64,000 bases of DNA, taken from NCBI GenBank assembly GCA_008828725.1, contig MEHQ01002123.1:580887-644886 (forward strand), given 5' to 3'. The notes under the pieces were generated by a model. That model was not told where the DNA came from. It saw only the letters and a list, made by a program, of their open reading frames with translations, and did no database searches. The position numbers and the translations under genes are program-made. Numbering within the stretch: position 1 is the first letter of the stretch; every line of letters starts with the position of its first letter. Positions 10,451 through 22,326 of this stretch are shown here, piece by piece. This DNA comes from Saccharina japonica (lineage: Eukaryota; Sar; Phaeophyceae; Laminariales; Laminariaceae).

Positions 10451-11244
10451 ACACACACTGGAAACAACATACTGGTAGCAGCAGCGGGTACCCCGACTTA
10501 GGAGAGGGTACCCTATATAAGAGGATACTACAGTTAAGAGAGGCCTACACTTGAAGCTATATATTGCCCACTGTGGATAATAGAGAAGGCTATTGATAGT
10601 TAAGAGAGTTGTTTTCGGCCTGTAGCACACCTATGTTATATCAAGTCTCTTAAATAGGGGTACCCACTACTACAGTGTACCAGGCATGATGTACGAACAG
10701 TACTAACAGTACTAACAGTACTAACAGTACTAACAACGTCAGTCACCGGTTGAAAAACCCAAAATAATCGTCGGCAAAACTTCTGTAATAGGCAGGCGTG
10801 TATAATGTATCATACAGCAGTATACAGTAGTAGTAGGGAGTAGGGTCACCGGTATAATGTAAAAAATGTTACGCGGTCCAAAAATTGCGCCAGCGCAGCA
10901 ACACAACAGCCCTGGTTTACAGCTGTAACTAACTAACACGGAAACACGTAGTATGTATTTGTACAACCAGACATGATACAGTGATACAGTGATATATATG
11001 TGTGTGCAGATGTGCAGGTATTTCCTACCAGGTGGCACAGCACCACAGGTACAGACTAGTAATTGATTTGCATCGTAGTTAGGCTCGATGCTTCTCGTTT
11101 CGCTCCTGCGCCACTCCCCTATGAGTACGAGTACGAGTAGTCACTTCCCGGAGGGGAACCTAGTAATGTACTAATGTACTACAACAGCAGTACCAGGCAT
11201 TTAATTGTATTTTATACTTGTCTGTAATAAAATACCAGGCACTA

Positions 11245-12410
11245 GAGTGTTTGCGCAAAAGTCTTTTCAGAAAATATTTTTCTGGACGCTAAAAAAAGTG
11301 AATTTCCTTTCCCTCACGATTTCTTAGTGTTTGCGCAAAAGCAAACCCAAAAAAGACTTTGCAAACCCTTCGTGCCGTATGAAACAGGGAAGCGGGGGAG
11401 CACGGGGAGACAAAAACGAAGTAAACAAAAAATCGTGTACCAGCACAGCAGTACGAACGTGTGTATAAAAGACTCGTGGTACCAGGTGCATCGTATAGCA
11501 AAAACAGCAACGAATACAAGCAGGGCATATATCAACAGCAGCCGCAACCCAGCATCGGCGGCAGCCGCTGTATACCCAGACAGCAAGCAGAAGCAGCAGC
11601 ACAGTTAGCAGCAGCTACTCGTACTCTCCTAGGGGTGGCTAGGGTCGGCAGCAGCAGCAGCAGCTCAGCAGCAGTAGTACTCGTAGCTCAGCAGCAGCAG
11701 CAGCAGCTCAGCAGCGAGCAGCTTCCGTTTTTGCTACTTTCAATCATGGGATTGGCTTTTTTTCTTACTATTGTGCTGCTGCTCGAGCCTACGAGTGCCA
11801 ACGCTACGATTCAAGCACGCCCGACCCCCTCGCACAGCGGCGCAGTCGCCCCCGCGCCCGCTCCCGCCGCGCCGCTGCTGCTGCTGCTGCTGCAGCTGTA
11901 GCTTCAGCTGCTGTGCTGCCGCCACCACGGGTGTGTTCCGGAGATGGTACACAAGACTTTTCATGCTGTATCATTGGGAGGTATACAGGCGGCACGTACG
12001 AGTACCAATTTCTGATCGAGGCACCTTCCACGACGACATCAAGTGAGCGGGTGCCGCAGCAGCGGCCCGCCGTGACAGCCCAACGCCACTCGTCCGTGCC
12101 ATACTCCAGCCTACACATTTTGAGCCTCGGTGCGCTCCGCGGTTAGTTGCCGTGTTGCGAGTAGCAGCGCTTTTGTCGGCTGTGCAAGGTACGGCTCTCG
12201 GTGGTGTCGATGAGACCCAGTGCGTCGGGTCAAATCTCGGTACGTTGTACGCCAATGAACAGAGAGCACAAAAAGTACCGCAAATTCTGGCCAAATCGTT
12301 ACTTCTGAAAAGTATTTTCCGGTCGTTTTTTCATAAAAATACCGCTAATTTTTACCGCGGGGCAATTTTTAGAAAAGTATTTTTCAAAAAAGTCTTTTGC
12401 GCAAACACTC
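11245..12410. mobile_element. 1.17-kb TIR element with gene-like cargo (Pack-type candidate)
   Basis: Bounded by GAGTGTTTGCGCAAAAGTC at the left and GACTTTTGCGCAAACACTC at the right, each flanked by TA, so it fits a TA-targeting element. Inner TIR extensions are imperfect (AAATATTTTT versus AAGTATTTTT). Between about 11530 and 12290 the sequence turns CAG- and GC-rich and has protein-like segments on the plus strand, for example a signal-peptide-like MGLAFFLTIVLLLEPTSANA at 11744 and VDETQCVGSNLGTLYANEQR near 12203-12262. These look like pieces of host gene captured by a non-autonomous element. No transposase is seen. Confidence 0.7.
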
Positions 12411-14040
12411 TACGTATGAAATAACGCAAGTCACCGGTTGAAACACCCCAATCTTTATCTTATACGTACGTATCATATATCATGTATCATACACCCTCGA
12501 AACATGCCTGCAAGTAAATACCTGCGATAGTAAATAACAAATAACGTCAGTCGCCAGTCGCGTGTTGAAACCAAACACCCCAAATAACGTCAGCAAATAG
12601 GGCGGAAACCCCGAAAATACGATTAAACATTTACTCATAATATTAATAGTAGTACTGCTGTAACATATTCCCAATATTGCATATTCCTCTGGTAACACGT
12701 AGTCGGGCGCATTTCCTTATGGTGGATTTTCGTATTTTTGCCCGCCCGCGGTCGATTAGCCGATTAGATTAGATTATACACACATACACACATACACATG
12801 TAGACTATACACACATCTACACTTCCACATATTATTATACACTTTGCACATTATACCGCGCGGACAAATTAACATTTTATGTAAAGCTTAAGCTTTTATC
12901 CATAATATAATATAATACGTGTATCCAACGCGCTTGACACCAGCAGCATCTTGAGATCCTGTTATCTTGATACTGACCACAGTTTGAGAGCAGAAACTGC
13001 CCTATGGCCACAGGGACTGCTGCAGTGTCAGGGAGCATGCAGTGTACATACAGTAGAGCGTAGTATTGAAGCAACCGTGTCAGGTCGCAAGATGATAAGC
13101 CCTGGTTTCGAGGAAGCACACATGGGCCATAGATAAGTAGCTGCACGTAAATTCCGCCATTTTTCCTACAGGTTGTATCTATAGTATCATGGTATTAGCT
13201 ATTAACTAGCACTCTGGCGTAAATGTAAGGACCACTTGGTCTTCGTTTACGTGTATAATAGACTACTACCAGACTACTACTACTATTACTGCTGCTGTAT
13301 ATGCCTTGTATATACCCTGCAGACTGTAGAGTGGCGAAGGAGAGAGTCGTAGTGCAGTCAGTACTGCTGCTCATAAACATTTGTGACAGCCATGTTCAGC
13401 CGTGTTGAGCATGAGGGGGACGAACACATCACGGCGCCACGTGCTTGTTTCTTGTTCTTTGTTGATGCAATTGTAAAGGCTGTTATCATATACACAAGCC
13501 TTTAGAATAAAGAGGGCAGAGAGTAGAGAGTAGAGACGGTTCACAGTGACAACGATAAATGAGGAATACAGAGGAGCGTCAACTGTAATACTACTTCGTT
13601 GGGGGGTGCCACAGACTTGATGCCCGGACTGCACTACAAGTACTGTAGTAGTATGTAGTAAGGCTGGGCTCTGACGTGGCTCCAGCCAGTAGAAACAGAA
13701 TGTGCTGGCTGCGTCAATACCAGTGCCGTCGGTTGGCGACAACGCTGTAAAGCACGCCTCTCACTGGGTGAGCTAGACAACCAGGGTGTACGTTTTTTGT
13801 TCTTGTTCTTGTTTTTGGCGGTCACCACGGCTGGCGGTCTTGTTAGATCATTTGTACGGGGTTGAGAACCTCAACTCCGCACAAGGGGAATTATCGTATC
13901 ACGTAGTGTGTACATGGTAAGGCACCCAGGTGGCAGATACGTAGTGATACCCATTGCTGTCTCTGGAAGTGGCCACACCAGAAATTAAATCAATTAATTG
14001 AAGGCTGTCGTCCATATGCAAGTCCGCCTCACAGGCGGTT
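12411..14040. other. Intronic stretch of the 5-phosphatase-like gene
   Basis: No exon could be placed here. It contains ACATACACACATACACAT simple repeats near 12779-12800 and scattered TA-core-TA words such as TACTGCTGTA (12653-12662). The missing exon between 16.0 and 3.8 kb, if any, was not found. Confidence 0.45.
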
Positions 14041-14044
14041 CTTA

Positions 14045-14222
14045 CCAGGATGCAGCTCACCCTCCATGCGACTCGCCCAATACCTCACGGCGCTTCGCGC
14101 TTAGTGCAAGCAATGTCTGCTTGGTTGGTGAAAACCCAACATGCTCCGTCCGGGCATTGTAGGGGTGCGAGGGTCTATGGTCATACGGCTACGGCCGTGC
14201 ACGACATGAGTACACCCCCACC
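14045..14222 (-). repeat. Dispersed repeat I, copy 1
   Basis: Shares a long conserved stretch with 23665-23850 and a shorter part with 19640-19715. Key words on the minus strand are ATGACCATAGACCCTCGCA, CCTACAATGCC, GGGTTTTCACC and GCGCGAAGCGCCGTGAGGT. The plus strand stays open and gives similar peptides in the two long copies (beginning MQLTLHAT). That may reflect recent duplication rather than coding. Hairpin-forming GCGCGAAGCGC is present. The RNA or protein nature is unknown. Confidence 0.75.
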
Positions 14223-16019
14223 CCCCCGGCTGGTGAGAGGGGCTCACTATAGGCGCCTTGGCGGAGGCACTATTTCACGCGATTTGGCTTTACCAGAGCT
14301 AAACAATAGGTTGGTTTTGGGGCATGAATATTTATTGTTTCAAAGGCAATTGGGCGGCATGTTCGTAGGTTGGACAAAAGGAAAATAGAAAATGCAAAAA
14401 AAAAGCGGACAGAGTGCATGCATGGTATATAGAGGAGGTAAGGGATTCACAGAGCCCAAGCCACCAGTGGCTGAGGCGGCTTCGTCCATTGTGCTGTCCC
14501 TTCCTTCAAGTTCTGTTTGGCATGCCCTAGGTCGGCGCGAATTTTGGTGGGTTTTCGTAAAATTATGAAGCGATATTGTGGGAGGTACGTAACCAGTCAA
14601 TACACTGGCAACCCTGGCAGCTCCTTCAGCCAGTACAGTAGTACTGGCAGTAATACTGGCAGTAGGTACTGGCAGCAAGGAGTCGTACAACACGGGCGCA
14701 AACTGACACTTTTAATATGTGTAGATACATGTACGTAGGCGGTTGATGTTATAATACATCATCATACCAACTACCAAGCGTATCATTTATTTGCTCGCTA
14801 TCTATGATAAGTCCAAAACAATCCCTTCAGAACTACCATATACACCATACACCATTACTACCAGTACTATCGTATACTGGGCGGAGTGCGTGCAGATGTT
14901 CTTCGAATAGGACGTATGTCAGTCAGTCAGTCAACTCGAAGGGCGTACCCGAGAAAGAGATGCATTTGGCTTCAACTTGAATACGATCACCTCAAGGCCT
15001 GGATGTATATGGATGTATATGGATGGGGAGAGGACGTTACATTCGCAGTATGTACGGTACATCAAGGAGGGGACATCAAGGAGGGGAATGGGGGAGGTAG
15101 ATTGCCGCAGGACATTAACCTCATCCGGGAGCGCTGTGTAAGGTGGTTTCATTAACTGCTACCTAGTATATAAATATCAAGTCGCCGACCCTTGACTCGA
15201 CTATCGTCGGCGAGCTCAAGACATTATTTTGATGTGATAACAACAATACATGAGAGTATACCTGGCATAACTGTAGTTTCGACATACATATGATAGATCG
15301 CAGTACACATCAGTATTACGTAGTATCACATATACTCGGGAGGGGGAAGCCATATGTACGATTAAGCCCGCTCGATGACGGCAGCAGTGGCTTCCACGGT
15401 TTGGTCTTGGCCAGCGGGTAAAGGGCCCATACGGCAATTTGATCGCTCCGAACTACTGCTGGACAACGAAGGGGTTGTATATAGTATGTATGCATCTACT
15501 ATATATGTACTAATGGTATGCACCGTGTATGTATATACCATGTACTAGAACACTTAGTGCGCGCAGCATCGTATGATAGTGTTCGTGCTGCTGCATCCGA
15601 CGCTATCCCATGATTGAAGATTGATGATTGTTTTCTACACTACACAGCAGTGCTTTCATTCAGAACGCCACAATTCTCATTTATTGTGTTATTAATAGCA
15701 ATACAGCACAACAGCATACCTGGTACAGCATTAAAATAGGTCTCAAAACGGGTTACCGAGCTTTAATCGATAAACTACACCATACCATACCATACCGTAC
15801 CATACCACAGACAGCAGCACGATCGTTCTTGTTATTTGGACCGTCTGCCGAGCGGGGTCGAACTGCAGCAGTAGTACGGTATATACACATCCAAGTATAT
15901 AGGCTGGCAGCGTGCACACAGATGAGTCACGTGAGTCAAATTATTAGAACGCAAGGAGTAAAGGCATGGCAGGCATGGACGGAGTAACGGCGGTATGAAA
16001 GGCATGAAAGGAGTCTCAC
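14223..16019. other. Intronic stretch
   Basis: No firm feature. A short open segment on the minus strand near 14430-14520 (peptide TELEGRDSTMDEAASATGG) might be an exon but has no convincing splice borders. There is a small duplication ATCAAGGAGGGGA near 15062-15085 and a CCATACCATACC run near 15780-15805. Confidence 0.4.
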
Positions 16020-16235
16020 CTGCAGGCCCAAGGCAACGATGTCTGCATCTCCCGCTTCTTTCAGCCAAGCCTTCGCCGCCTTGACCGTGAGGTCCTGCGA
16101 GTTCAGATTGAACGAACCAACGAACAGCCTACCCCCGCCACCAGCATCGGCATCGGCAGCAGCAGCAGCAACAGCAGTAGCAGCAGCACATTCACGGCCC
16201 CCCTCAGGCGAAATTCCAGATGAAAATGAAGCCAT
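16020..16235 (-). CDS. First exon of 5-phosphatase-like (EEP fold) gene
   Basis: Minus-strand exon with ATG at 16235 (context GCAGTATGG) and a strong donor CTGCAG|GTGAGA, 72 codons, phase 0. After an alanine-rich low-complexity stretch it encodes RLFVGSFNLNSQDL, a helix, and DADIVALGLQ at the end. In the endonuclease/exonuclease/phosphatase superfamily, and most closely in inositol-polyphosphate 5-phosphatases, the first strand reads F-x-x-G-T-[WF]-N-x-N followed by D-I-x-x-[IL]-G-L-Q-E. The E would be in the next exon. These enzymes remove the 5-phosphate from inositol lipids or soluble inositol phosphates at membranes or in the cytosol. The remaining catalytic motifs are outside the window, so activity cannot be judged. 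A purine-rich open region at 16400-16620 on the same strand could be upstream exon or leader. Confidence 0.65.
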
Positions 16236-17464
16236 ACTGCCGATGATGACACCAGCCCGTGCTTACTGCAGCTTACCGAGATACACAAGAGCAGTAGCGC
16301 TTATTTAGTAGTGGTAATTCCCCGGAGAAATACTTGTTGTGTAGACAGTCTGCTGTAAATCCGCGCAGTTAGTGTAGTTGCCTCCTTCCCCCTCCTTGCC
16401 TCCAGTTCCCTCTCCTTGCTTCCCCGTCCCTTGCCTTGCCTTGCTTCCCCCTTCCTCCCTCTCTCTTCCAAAAAAGTATCTGCCGCAGGCCCACTGCCAC
16501 TGTCTGTGTGCTTGTGCGGCCCGGCGGATGATCGAGCTGCACCTGCTGCACCTGCAGTGTGGTTGATCGTGATGCTATTAGCGACGGGTCTTCCTTCCTC
16601 GTCAAGCCCAGAATGACACAAGGCGAGTAGAGACAGCAGTAGCACAGAGCAGTACCCAGGTATACAGCGGCCCACTACGTAAGGTGGGTCGGTTTGTGCA
16701 TTGACTGCGGTGCCAGAACAGTCCAGCCTACTGCTGCTACATACACAGCAGTGAGAATAACCTCTTATGTGATTATCGAACGATACGTATGGTAGCATGA
16801 TATTATAGCTCTCAAAAACAGTACTCATCGGTGAAAAATGAGAATTTGGCACTACGTAACTGTACTCGTACGTAGTGTATACGAGGTATGATACATCAGG
16901 TGTACGTTCCATGTATGGAACGTCCTACTACGTGTATGGAACATCCGAATTTCCCGTTATCGGTTAATGCTACGAGTATGTATGAATATGAGGTACCAGG
17001 GTATAAAGGAATATTAATATGGACGAATGTGAACGAATATGACGTTGCCTCGTTGCTGTGGTGCCGTCCTTCTCCTCTTCCTACAACCCTTTCATCGCCT
17101 ATACGCATACCTGGTACAATAGGGCAGTACAACGGTAGGCCCGTGAATAACGAAACAACCCCGCCAGGCTACAAGTCTATTATTAATATTATTATTGATA
17201 ACAATGAGGTATTAAACAGTAAGGTCGACTAAGAAATCGTTCGCAGCGGCGAGCTTCACTCCTACAGCGTACTGCTGTAGTATTACTATTACTAACAATG
17301 GTACAGAAACAGCAGTACATCCAATAGGCTGGTGTCACAACAACGATTGAAGGAGGAAGGTTTGCTCAGATTATTAGTACGTACTGGTATATAGCAACTT
17401 CTTGTTGGCAGGCTCACACTGTTCTACTACTATAATACTATACTATACTATACTACATACTACA

Positions 17465-17513
<49 letters not shown>

Positions 17514-18520
17514 GCTGCTGCTGCTGTTTACCAGGTATCAAAAGTACGAAGGTGTCTACTATTATTAATAATACCTGGTTTTGCATTAATGCATTAATAG
17601 ACTAATATTAATATTGCAGATTCAACGACGAAGTCAAGACCGCCGCGTTGAACAGTTGAACAGCAGCCGTACAGCCAGACGTATGCGTATGCGCATGCGT
17701 AATCACAGCGACCGTAAACATGTTAACACCACAAGAGTATTATCCGAGCGTTACGAAAGGATTACCAGGTGCGCTGGAAAATTATTTCTTACGAACCGAG
17801 GGGCTTTTCTTATTTTTGTTCCTATAGATGTGTTGTCCTATATCCTATATCCTATATACCTCTGGTATGTTTCTTTCGATTGGTTGGTTGAGTTGGATTG
17901 TGACGTGCCCTTTGGTGCTTACTGCTCTAGTATCATATGTATCATATATTATATACGTTTGGTATTTATTTTGATACTATTGTGGCGGCAAATCATAAAT
18001 CACTACCAATGTATACAATACATAATCCATATATAATATATACATATATACCATGATACGTCGTACATGATACATGTATGATGATATTAATCAACACACA
18101 GCAGAGTTGTCTCCTTTTTTGTCGAAATGTAAGTAACAACTATTAATATTGAATACTTACCCGGTAAATAGGTACCATCTCTTTCCTACGTACGTCGTAT
18201 TCATAGTTTGTAACAACAGGACGTCTATCGCAAACCCTCTCAACTAATAGGATAACCACATTAAGACATAACACTCATCAAAACACAACATAACACAACA
18301 TACATTAATACCCGTTAAGGACCCTGACCCCGCGGTGTGTGTGCCGGATGTCTCTCAGCCTCTCAGTCTCTCATGAGTGATAGTGCCATACATACTATTA
18401 ATAGAGCTCTCCCCTTTGCATTTTTTTTGCTTCGCAATGAATATCGTGGACGCGGCGCAGGACAAATAGAAACCCACGCTCCCTCTCGATACTAAAATGA
18501 ACCGACAGGCCACGTTACAC
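16236..18520. other. Upstream/intergenic stretch with microsatellites
   Basis: It holds a pyrimidine-rich CCTTGCCTTGC run (16380-16465), a TAC trinucleotide array passing into TGC (about 17464-17526), and AT-rich TATATA-type sequence near 18017-18060. No gene is recognised. The minus-strand open segment at 16400-16620 (peptide GRPVANSITINHTAG) may be 5' leader or an exon of the phosphatase gene. Confidence 0.5.
17464..17526. repeat. (TAC)n/(TGC)n microsatellite
   Basis: Uninterrupted CTA/ACT trinucleotides passing into GCT trinucleotides. Confidence 0.98.
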
Positions 18521-18757
18521 AGTACAGTAGGGGGGGCCTATATAGGGCGTAAGGCGATCTGAATAAGGCGGTCATTCGAGATAAGGCGGTCAACATCGGT
18601 TTGACACGACAGAAGATGCGAATAGGGCGGCTTATATAGCAATGTACCCTATATAAGGCGGTAGCCGCCCCATCCCAGGCTACCGCCCTATCCACGGCCC
18701 ACTTTCGCCTCCACATCAGCATAAAATATCGGTCTGGTGCTGCGTTTGAGCGAGGTA

Positions 18758-18938
18758 CAGTACAGAACACCTAATAAGAAACAGAAAATCTGGTCCAGGC
18801 TGGATTTCTTAGCCGAGAGGGGGTGCTTTCTACACTAATGTCAACATAACGACTTCTGCATTTCATATTTCCCTCTAAATCTCAGCCTGGCTTCCTTATT
18901 AGCCTGTTTCTTATACTTTTGATAAGTGCCCTGTACTG
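18758..18938. mobile_element. TA-flanked MITE (181 bp), nested
   Basis: Ends are TA|CAGTACAGAACACCTAATAA and its imperfect inverse ending GATAAGTGCCCTGTACTG|TA. The inside resembles the MITE at 35581-35745: a TTTCTTA word, then GAGAGGGGGTG near a CACTAA stretch. It is therefore a second, more diverged member or relative. Confidence 0.75.
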
Positions 18939-19639
18939 TATGGGCAGTAGCACACCCCTACTGCTGTTCTTGCTGCGAGAACACACACACTCTGTTGTGA
19001 ATGTCTAGCAAAGCGAAGAGTCCTCTCCGTACAACAGTAAGGGGGTGTGTGTCTTCAGCGGGTGGTGTGTCTTCGGCGGGCTCTGTCGCCCGCAGCTCAA
19101 ATCATATTACTACGACTTTTCTATTGTTGACCCATTCTCTCGTGATAGGGACCTCTCGCAAGATAGCCGAAGCCGTTTTCTCACTTGATTAGACAGTTGA
19201 TTCTGTCTGCACTTTTCATCAAATTCTCACAATTGTATCTGTCTACGTTGTCATCGCACGGAGAAACAAACACACTGCAAAACAAGAACAACCCAGTGTT
19301 GTACCGGTCCACCAGTCCACCGGCAGTTGCGGCTGCTGCGCAAATCCAGTGTCACAAAGGGATTGGAGCCGCCCGAACCACGCTTTCCATGGCAGTGATG
19401 TATGTATTTGGGCAAAAGAGAGGTATGCACGGGATTGACGTTTGTTTGTCTCAGTCGGGCGAAACGCATCTTCGATCTCATCGTGGAGCAGATGCCTTTC
19501 GATAGGCTAAATAGACTGGGACATTCACCCGTGCTCAGAGCAAGGTTGGTTGAAGGGGTTAGGCTCAGACTGTTGGCGGACCGAACGCGCAACGGTCAGC
19601 AGTAGTATAGAAACAGTGTGACCGCCTGGTTAGGAGGGG

Positions 19640-19715
19640 AGTGTACTCATGTGCACGGCCGTAGTTGTATGACTATAGACCCTCACATCCCTACAATGCC
19701 GGCACGTAGCACGCT
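19640..19715 (+). repeat. Dispersed repeat I, fragment
   Basis: GTGTACTCATG, then GCACGGCCGTAG, ATGACTATAGACCCTCACA and CCTACAATGCCGG match the left part of the other two repeat I copies. The rest is missing. Confidence 0.75.
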
Positions 19716-20272
19716 AGGGGGGGGGTCAGCAGGGAAGGGCGTCGTCAATGATTTTTGCTGACTGCCACCAGCGCACATTGCGTTTTTTCTGTTTTTTCTC
19801 CACCAATGCACACAAGTTGACGACAGTTACTATTATCCTGCGGCGCGAGTTCCTAGCGACAGCTATACTATCTTACTTCTCAACATGCAAATAGTGTGTG
19901 TGTGCGCCCGTCTGCTCTCTGCTGTGCTTTGGTGTGTATTTGACATCGCACATGTCCACTGGATTCAGCACTGATACTACAGTACAGTAGCTGTTGCAAC
20001 GCTGTACCTTCCTTCTTGGAGCACACGTATGGTATCCCTCTTCGTGAGGCCCTCTGGGTCATCTTTTTGTCATCTTTTGGACCAGGAGCACTCTATGCTG
20101 TACCTTAAAACGTTGTATGCACTCAACAGGGCGGTTACCGCCTTGCTGGGATACCACCAGAAGCCCAATAGGGCGGTAACCGCCCTATCTCCAATAGGGC
20201 GGTCTTTCGAGATAGGGCGGTCAAAATCTCGGTGCACTACACCGCCTTATGTAGCCCCCCCTACTGTAGTAG

Positions 20273-20350
20273 TACAGCACCAGCACCAGCACCAGCACCA
20301 GCAGCACCAGCACCAGCACCAGCAGCACCAGCACCAGCACCAGCAGCATT
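20273..20350. repeat. (CAGCAC)n minisatellite
   Basis: Units CAGCAC and CAGCAGCAC alternate. Frames giving APAPAP or QHQHQH are by-products. It lies just outside the right end of the 18525-20266 candidate element. Confidence 0.95.
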
Positions 20351-20399
20351 CGTCAACCACGGCGGTGGTGATGTGTGCATCCTTCCCGAGCTGTCTTCA

Positions 20400-20424
20400 A
20401 CCTGCTCTAACCCTAACCCTAACA
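20400..20424. repeat. Short telomere-like run
   Basis: Three to four CTAACC units, equivalent to TTAGGG on the other strand. Confidence 0.8.
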
Positions 20425-20520
20425 TGGTCGTGTAGTTAAAATCAGCCATGTTCATACAATGCTCAGGAGATCCAACCATTATCCCATTTTCACGTCTAGA
20501 GCAAAAAACATACGCACACC

Positions 20521-20834
20521 CAAGGGTGCACAAAAAAAAAAGTTATCGACACCACACACCCCCCCCCCCCTATATTGAAGGGAAGAAACCGAACCGTTGT
20601 GATCCCAGAAAACAATAAGTCAAGTTTTTTTTTTATCACCCCCCCCCCCCCCCCCCGACCAGCGAAAAAAAAATATGGGGGGGTCTCTAAAACCAAGTAA
20701 AAGAAAGGGAACAAAAAACGAAAAAAAAATGTTTTTTGCTCATTTCGTCCTGTGATCACAGCGATCCGGTTTGTTTTTCATTCTGACCTTCCTAGGTGTG
20801 TGGTGTCGTTTTCTTTTTTTTTTGTGCACCCTTG
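20521..20834 (+). mobile_element. MITE family D, full copy
   Basis: 314 bases with about 38-base TIRs: left CAAGGGTGCACAAAAAAAAA followed by CGACACCACACA; right TGTGTGGTGTCG followed by a T-run and TTTGTGCACCCTTG. GCACACC flanks both sides (20514-20520 and 20835-20841), which gives a target duplication of at least 7 bases. It has homopolymer C and T runs inside and no coding capacity. The superfamily is not assigned; long TIRs and 7-9-base duplications are compatible with hAT or Mutator-like elements. Confidence 0.93.
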
Positions 20835-20884
20835 GCACACCGTCGAATTATGGAGACGTTTGTGTGTCTATTCCCCCTTTTCGA

Positions 20885-21030
20885 CAGGCCACAACCCTAG
20901 CCCTAAGGCTAACAACTAAGACTAACCCTAAGGCTAACAACTAAGACTAACCCTAAGACTAACCCTAAGGCTAACCCTAAGGCTAACACCTAAGACTAAC
21001 CCTGAGGCTGACTGACCCTAAGGCTAAGCA
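20885..21030. repeat. Interstitial telomere-like repeat
   Basis: Variants CTAACCCTAAG, CTAAGGCTAAC and CTAAGACTAAC repeat across about 145 bases. TTAGGG-type telomere repeats are used by animals, many fungi and brown algae. The mixed units show it is an old interstitial tract, not a working telomere. Confidence 0.85.
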
Positions 21031-21429
21031 AAGAAATCAACCACATCCAAAAGGGGAACTTTGTACGAGTGCTTTGTGATATCATCATAGCATACGTCGC
21101 GACTACCGGGTACTAAGTTATACATGGCCAGGGGGGGGGGGGGCTGGGGGGCCCTGGCTGCTTCCTAAGAGTGCTTATTTTTTTGTCGAACGACAGCAAG
21201 GCAGTTTGTTGTCGTTGCACTGCTGCATACAGTGATCCAGTGTGCGCACCAGGGCGTAAAATAGGTGTCCGGGTAGGTGAGGTACGGCCCCCCGCAGTGA
21301 CCCCGGAGGCCGTTTTTTTTAAACATTTATGCGTCAATATACTCAAAATGTGCGTCTAACCCGCTCGGCTTACGAAGCTGTTTGAGGCCTGCTTCGTCCT
21401 CAGGCAAAGGAAACCAGCCCCAAATAGAG

Positions 21430-21700
21430 CATCTTAAGACGAAATCAACACAAAAAAAAGCCCCATTTTCTTTTTGCCTGCGGCGAAAAGCACACGCCAA
21501 AAACAAATTCGCCTGCGGCGCAGTCCCCTGCGGCGAAAAAGGACCCGCACCTTTTTTTGGGCCCACGGCGAAAAAAAGGGCGGCACAGAAAAAGCGTGGT
21601 GCGGCAAGCGGCAAGCCACACCAATGGTCATGCCTTGGGTACGTGCTGAAAAAAACGGGATTCACGACAAAAAGGTGCGCCAGCGCAACATTTCACCGCC
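21430..21700 (+). repeat. Repeat G-related segment (palindromic GGCGAA motifs)
   Basis: Repeated TGCGGCGAAAA and TTCGCCTGCGGCG words and the ending GGTGCGCCAGCGCAACA match the repeat G copies at 27470-27812 and 29925-30360, but the segment is rearranged and diverged. Confidence 0.7.
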
Positions 21701-22326
21701 TATTTTACGTCCTGGTGCGCACTCGCCGAGCCGTGGGTTTATCCGGCGATGATGCCGCTGCTGCACCAGCTCCAGCTCCAGCTCTCAGCGGAAGGCGGAC
21801 CATATGTGCGAGTTAACAAAGGTCAATCGGCCAATGGTAAACCCTCAAATCCCAGGGCGGCACGACCTCTATATAAATTAAATATCATCGAACCGCAACT
21901 TCGTTACAATTGATGAATCGAACTTACTTATGTCGATTGCTTTGTCGAACCGTTACGAGTACGAACTCGTCGTACTAGCAGGCAGCACAACAACTACTAC
22001 GACTCGTGAATGCTACGTATCTTGTGGGGGGGTACATGCTCTCGTGGATGGTTTGGTGGATGCTGGTATGGTGGTATGGTGTGCGGTGTTGTGTTGCTAC
22101 GGGAGGGCACGTACTCGTGGTATATTCGTACCTGCACTTGCCTGGCAGTACGAGCACGTACTCGTCGTACAACGTCGCGAGCACCAGTCTTTCAAACAGA
22201 ATGTCACGCCAGGTGCGCACGTTACGCTGTACCTGGTATCTGGTATGATATCATGACCAGCATAGTGTACAATAGAGTATTCGTATTGCTGCTGCTGCTG
22301 CTGGTGCGCAAGTAAGTGTGTGTGTG

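Larger units (their letters stand above)
18525..20266. mobile_element. Candidate 1.74-kb TA-flanked TIR element
   Basis: The left end is TA|CAGTAGGGGGGGCC (TA at 18523-18524) and the right end is GCCCCCCCTACTG|TA (TA at 20267-20268). Both sub-terminal regions carry arrays of AGGGCGGT or AAGGCGGT in alternating orientation (18545-18700 and 20128-20250). CAG...CTG ends with TA duplication fit the Tc1/mariner/pogo supergroup. No transposase was recognised inside. A smaller MITE is nested at 18758-18938 and a repeat I fragment at 19640-19715. Two separate relics sharing a terminus, instead of one element, cannot be ruled out. Confidence 0.6.

Noticed and set aside
14886-15155. Plus-strand open frame ending near a GTAAGG donor
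   Set aside because: Composition is mixed, part is a short tandem duplication, and no partner exon is found.
21382-21816. ORFs of 90-144 codons on both strands
   Set aside because: The segment is repeat G-related, full of GGCGAAAA runs; the frames follow from low stop-codon density.
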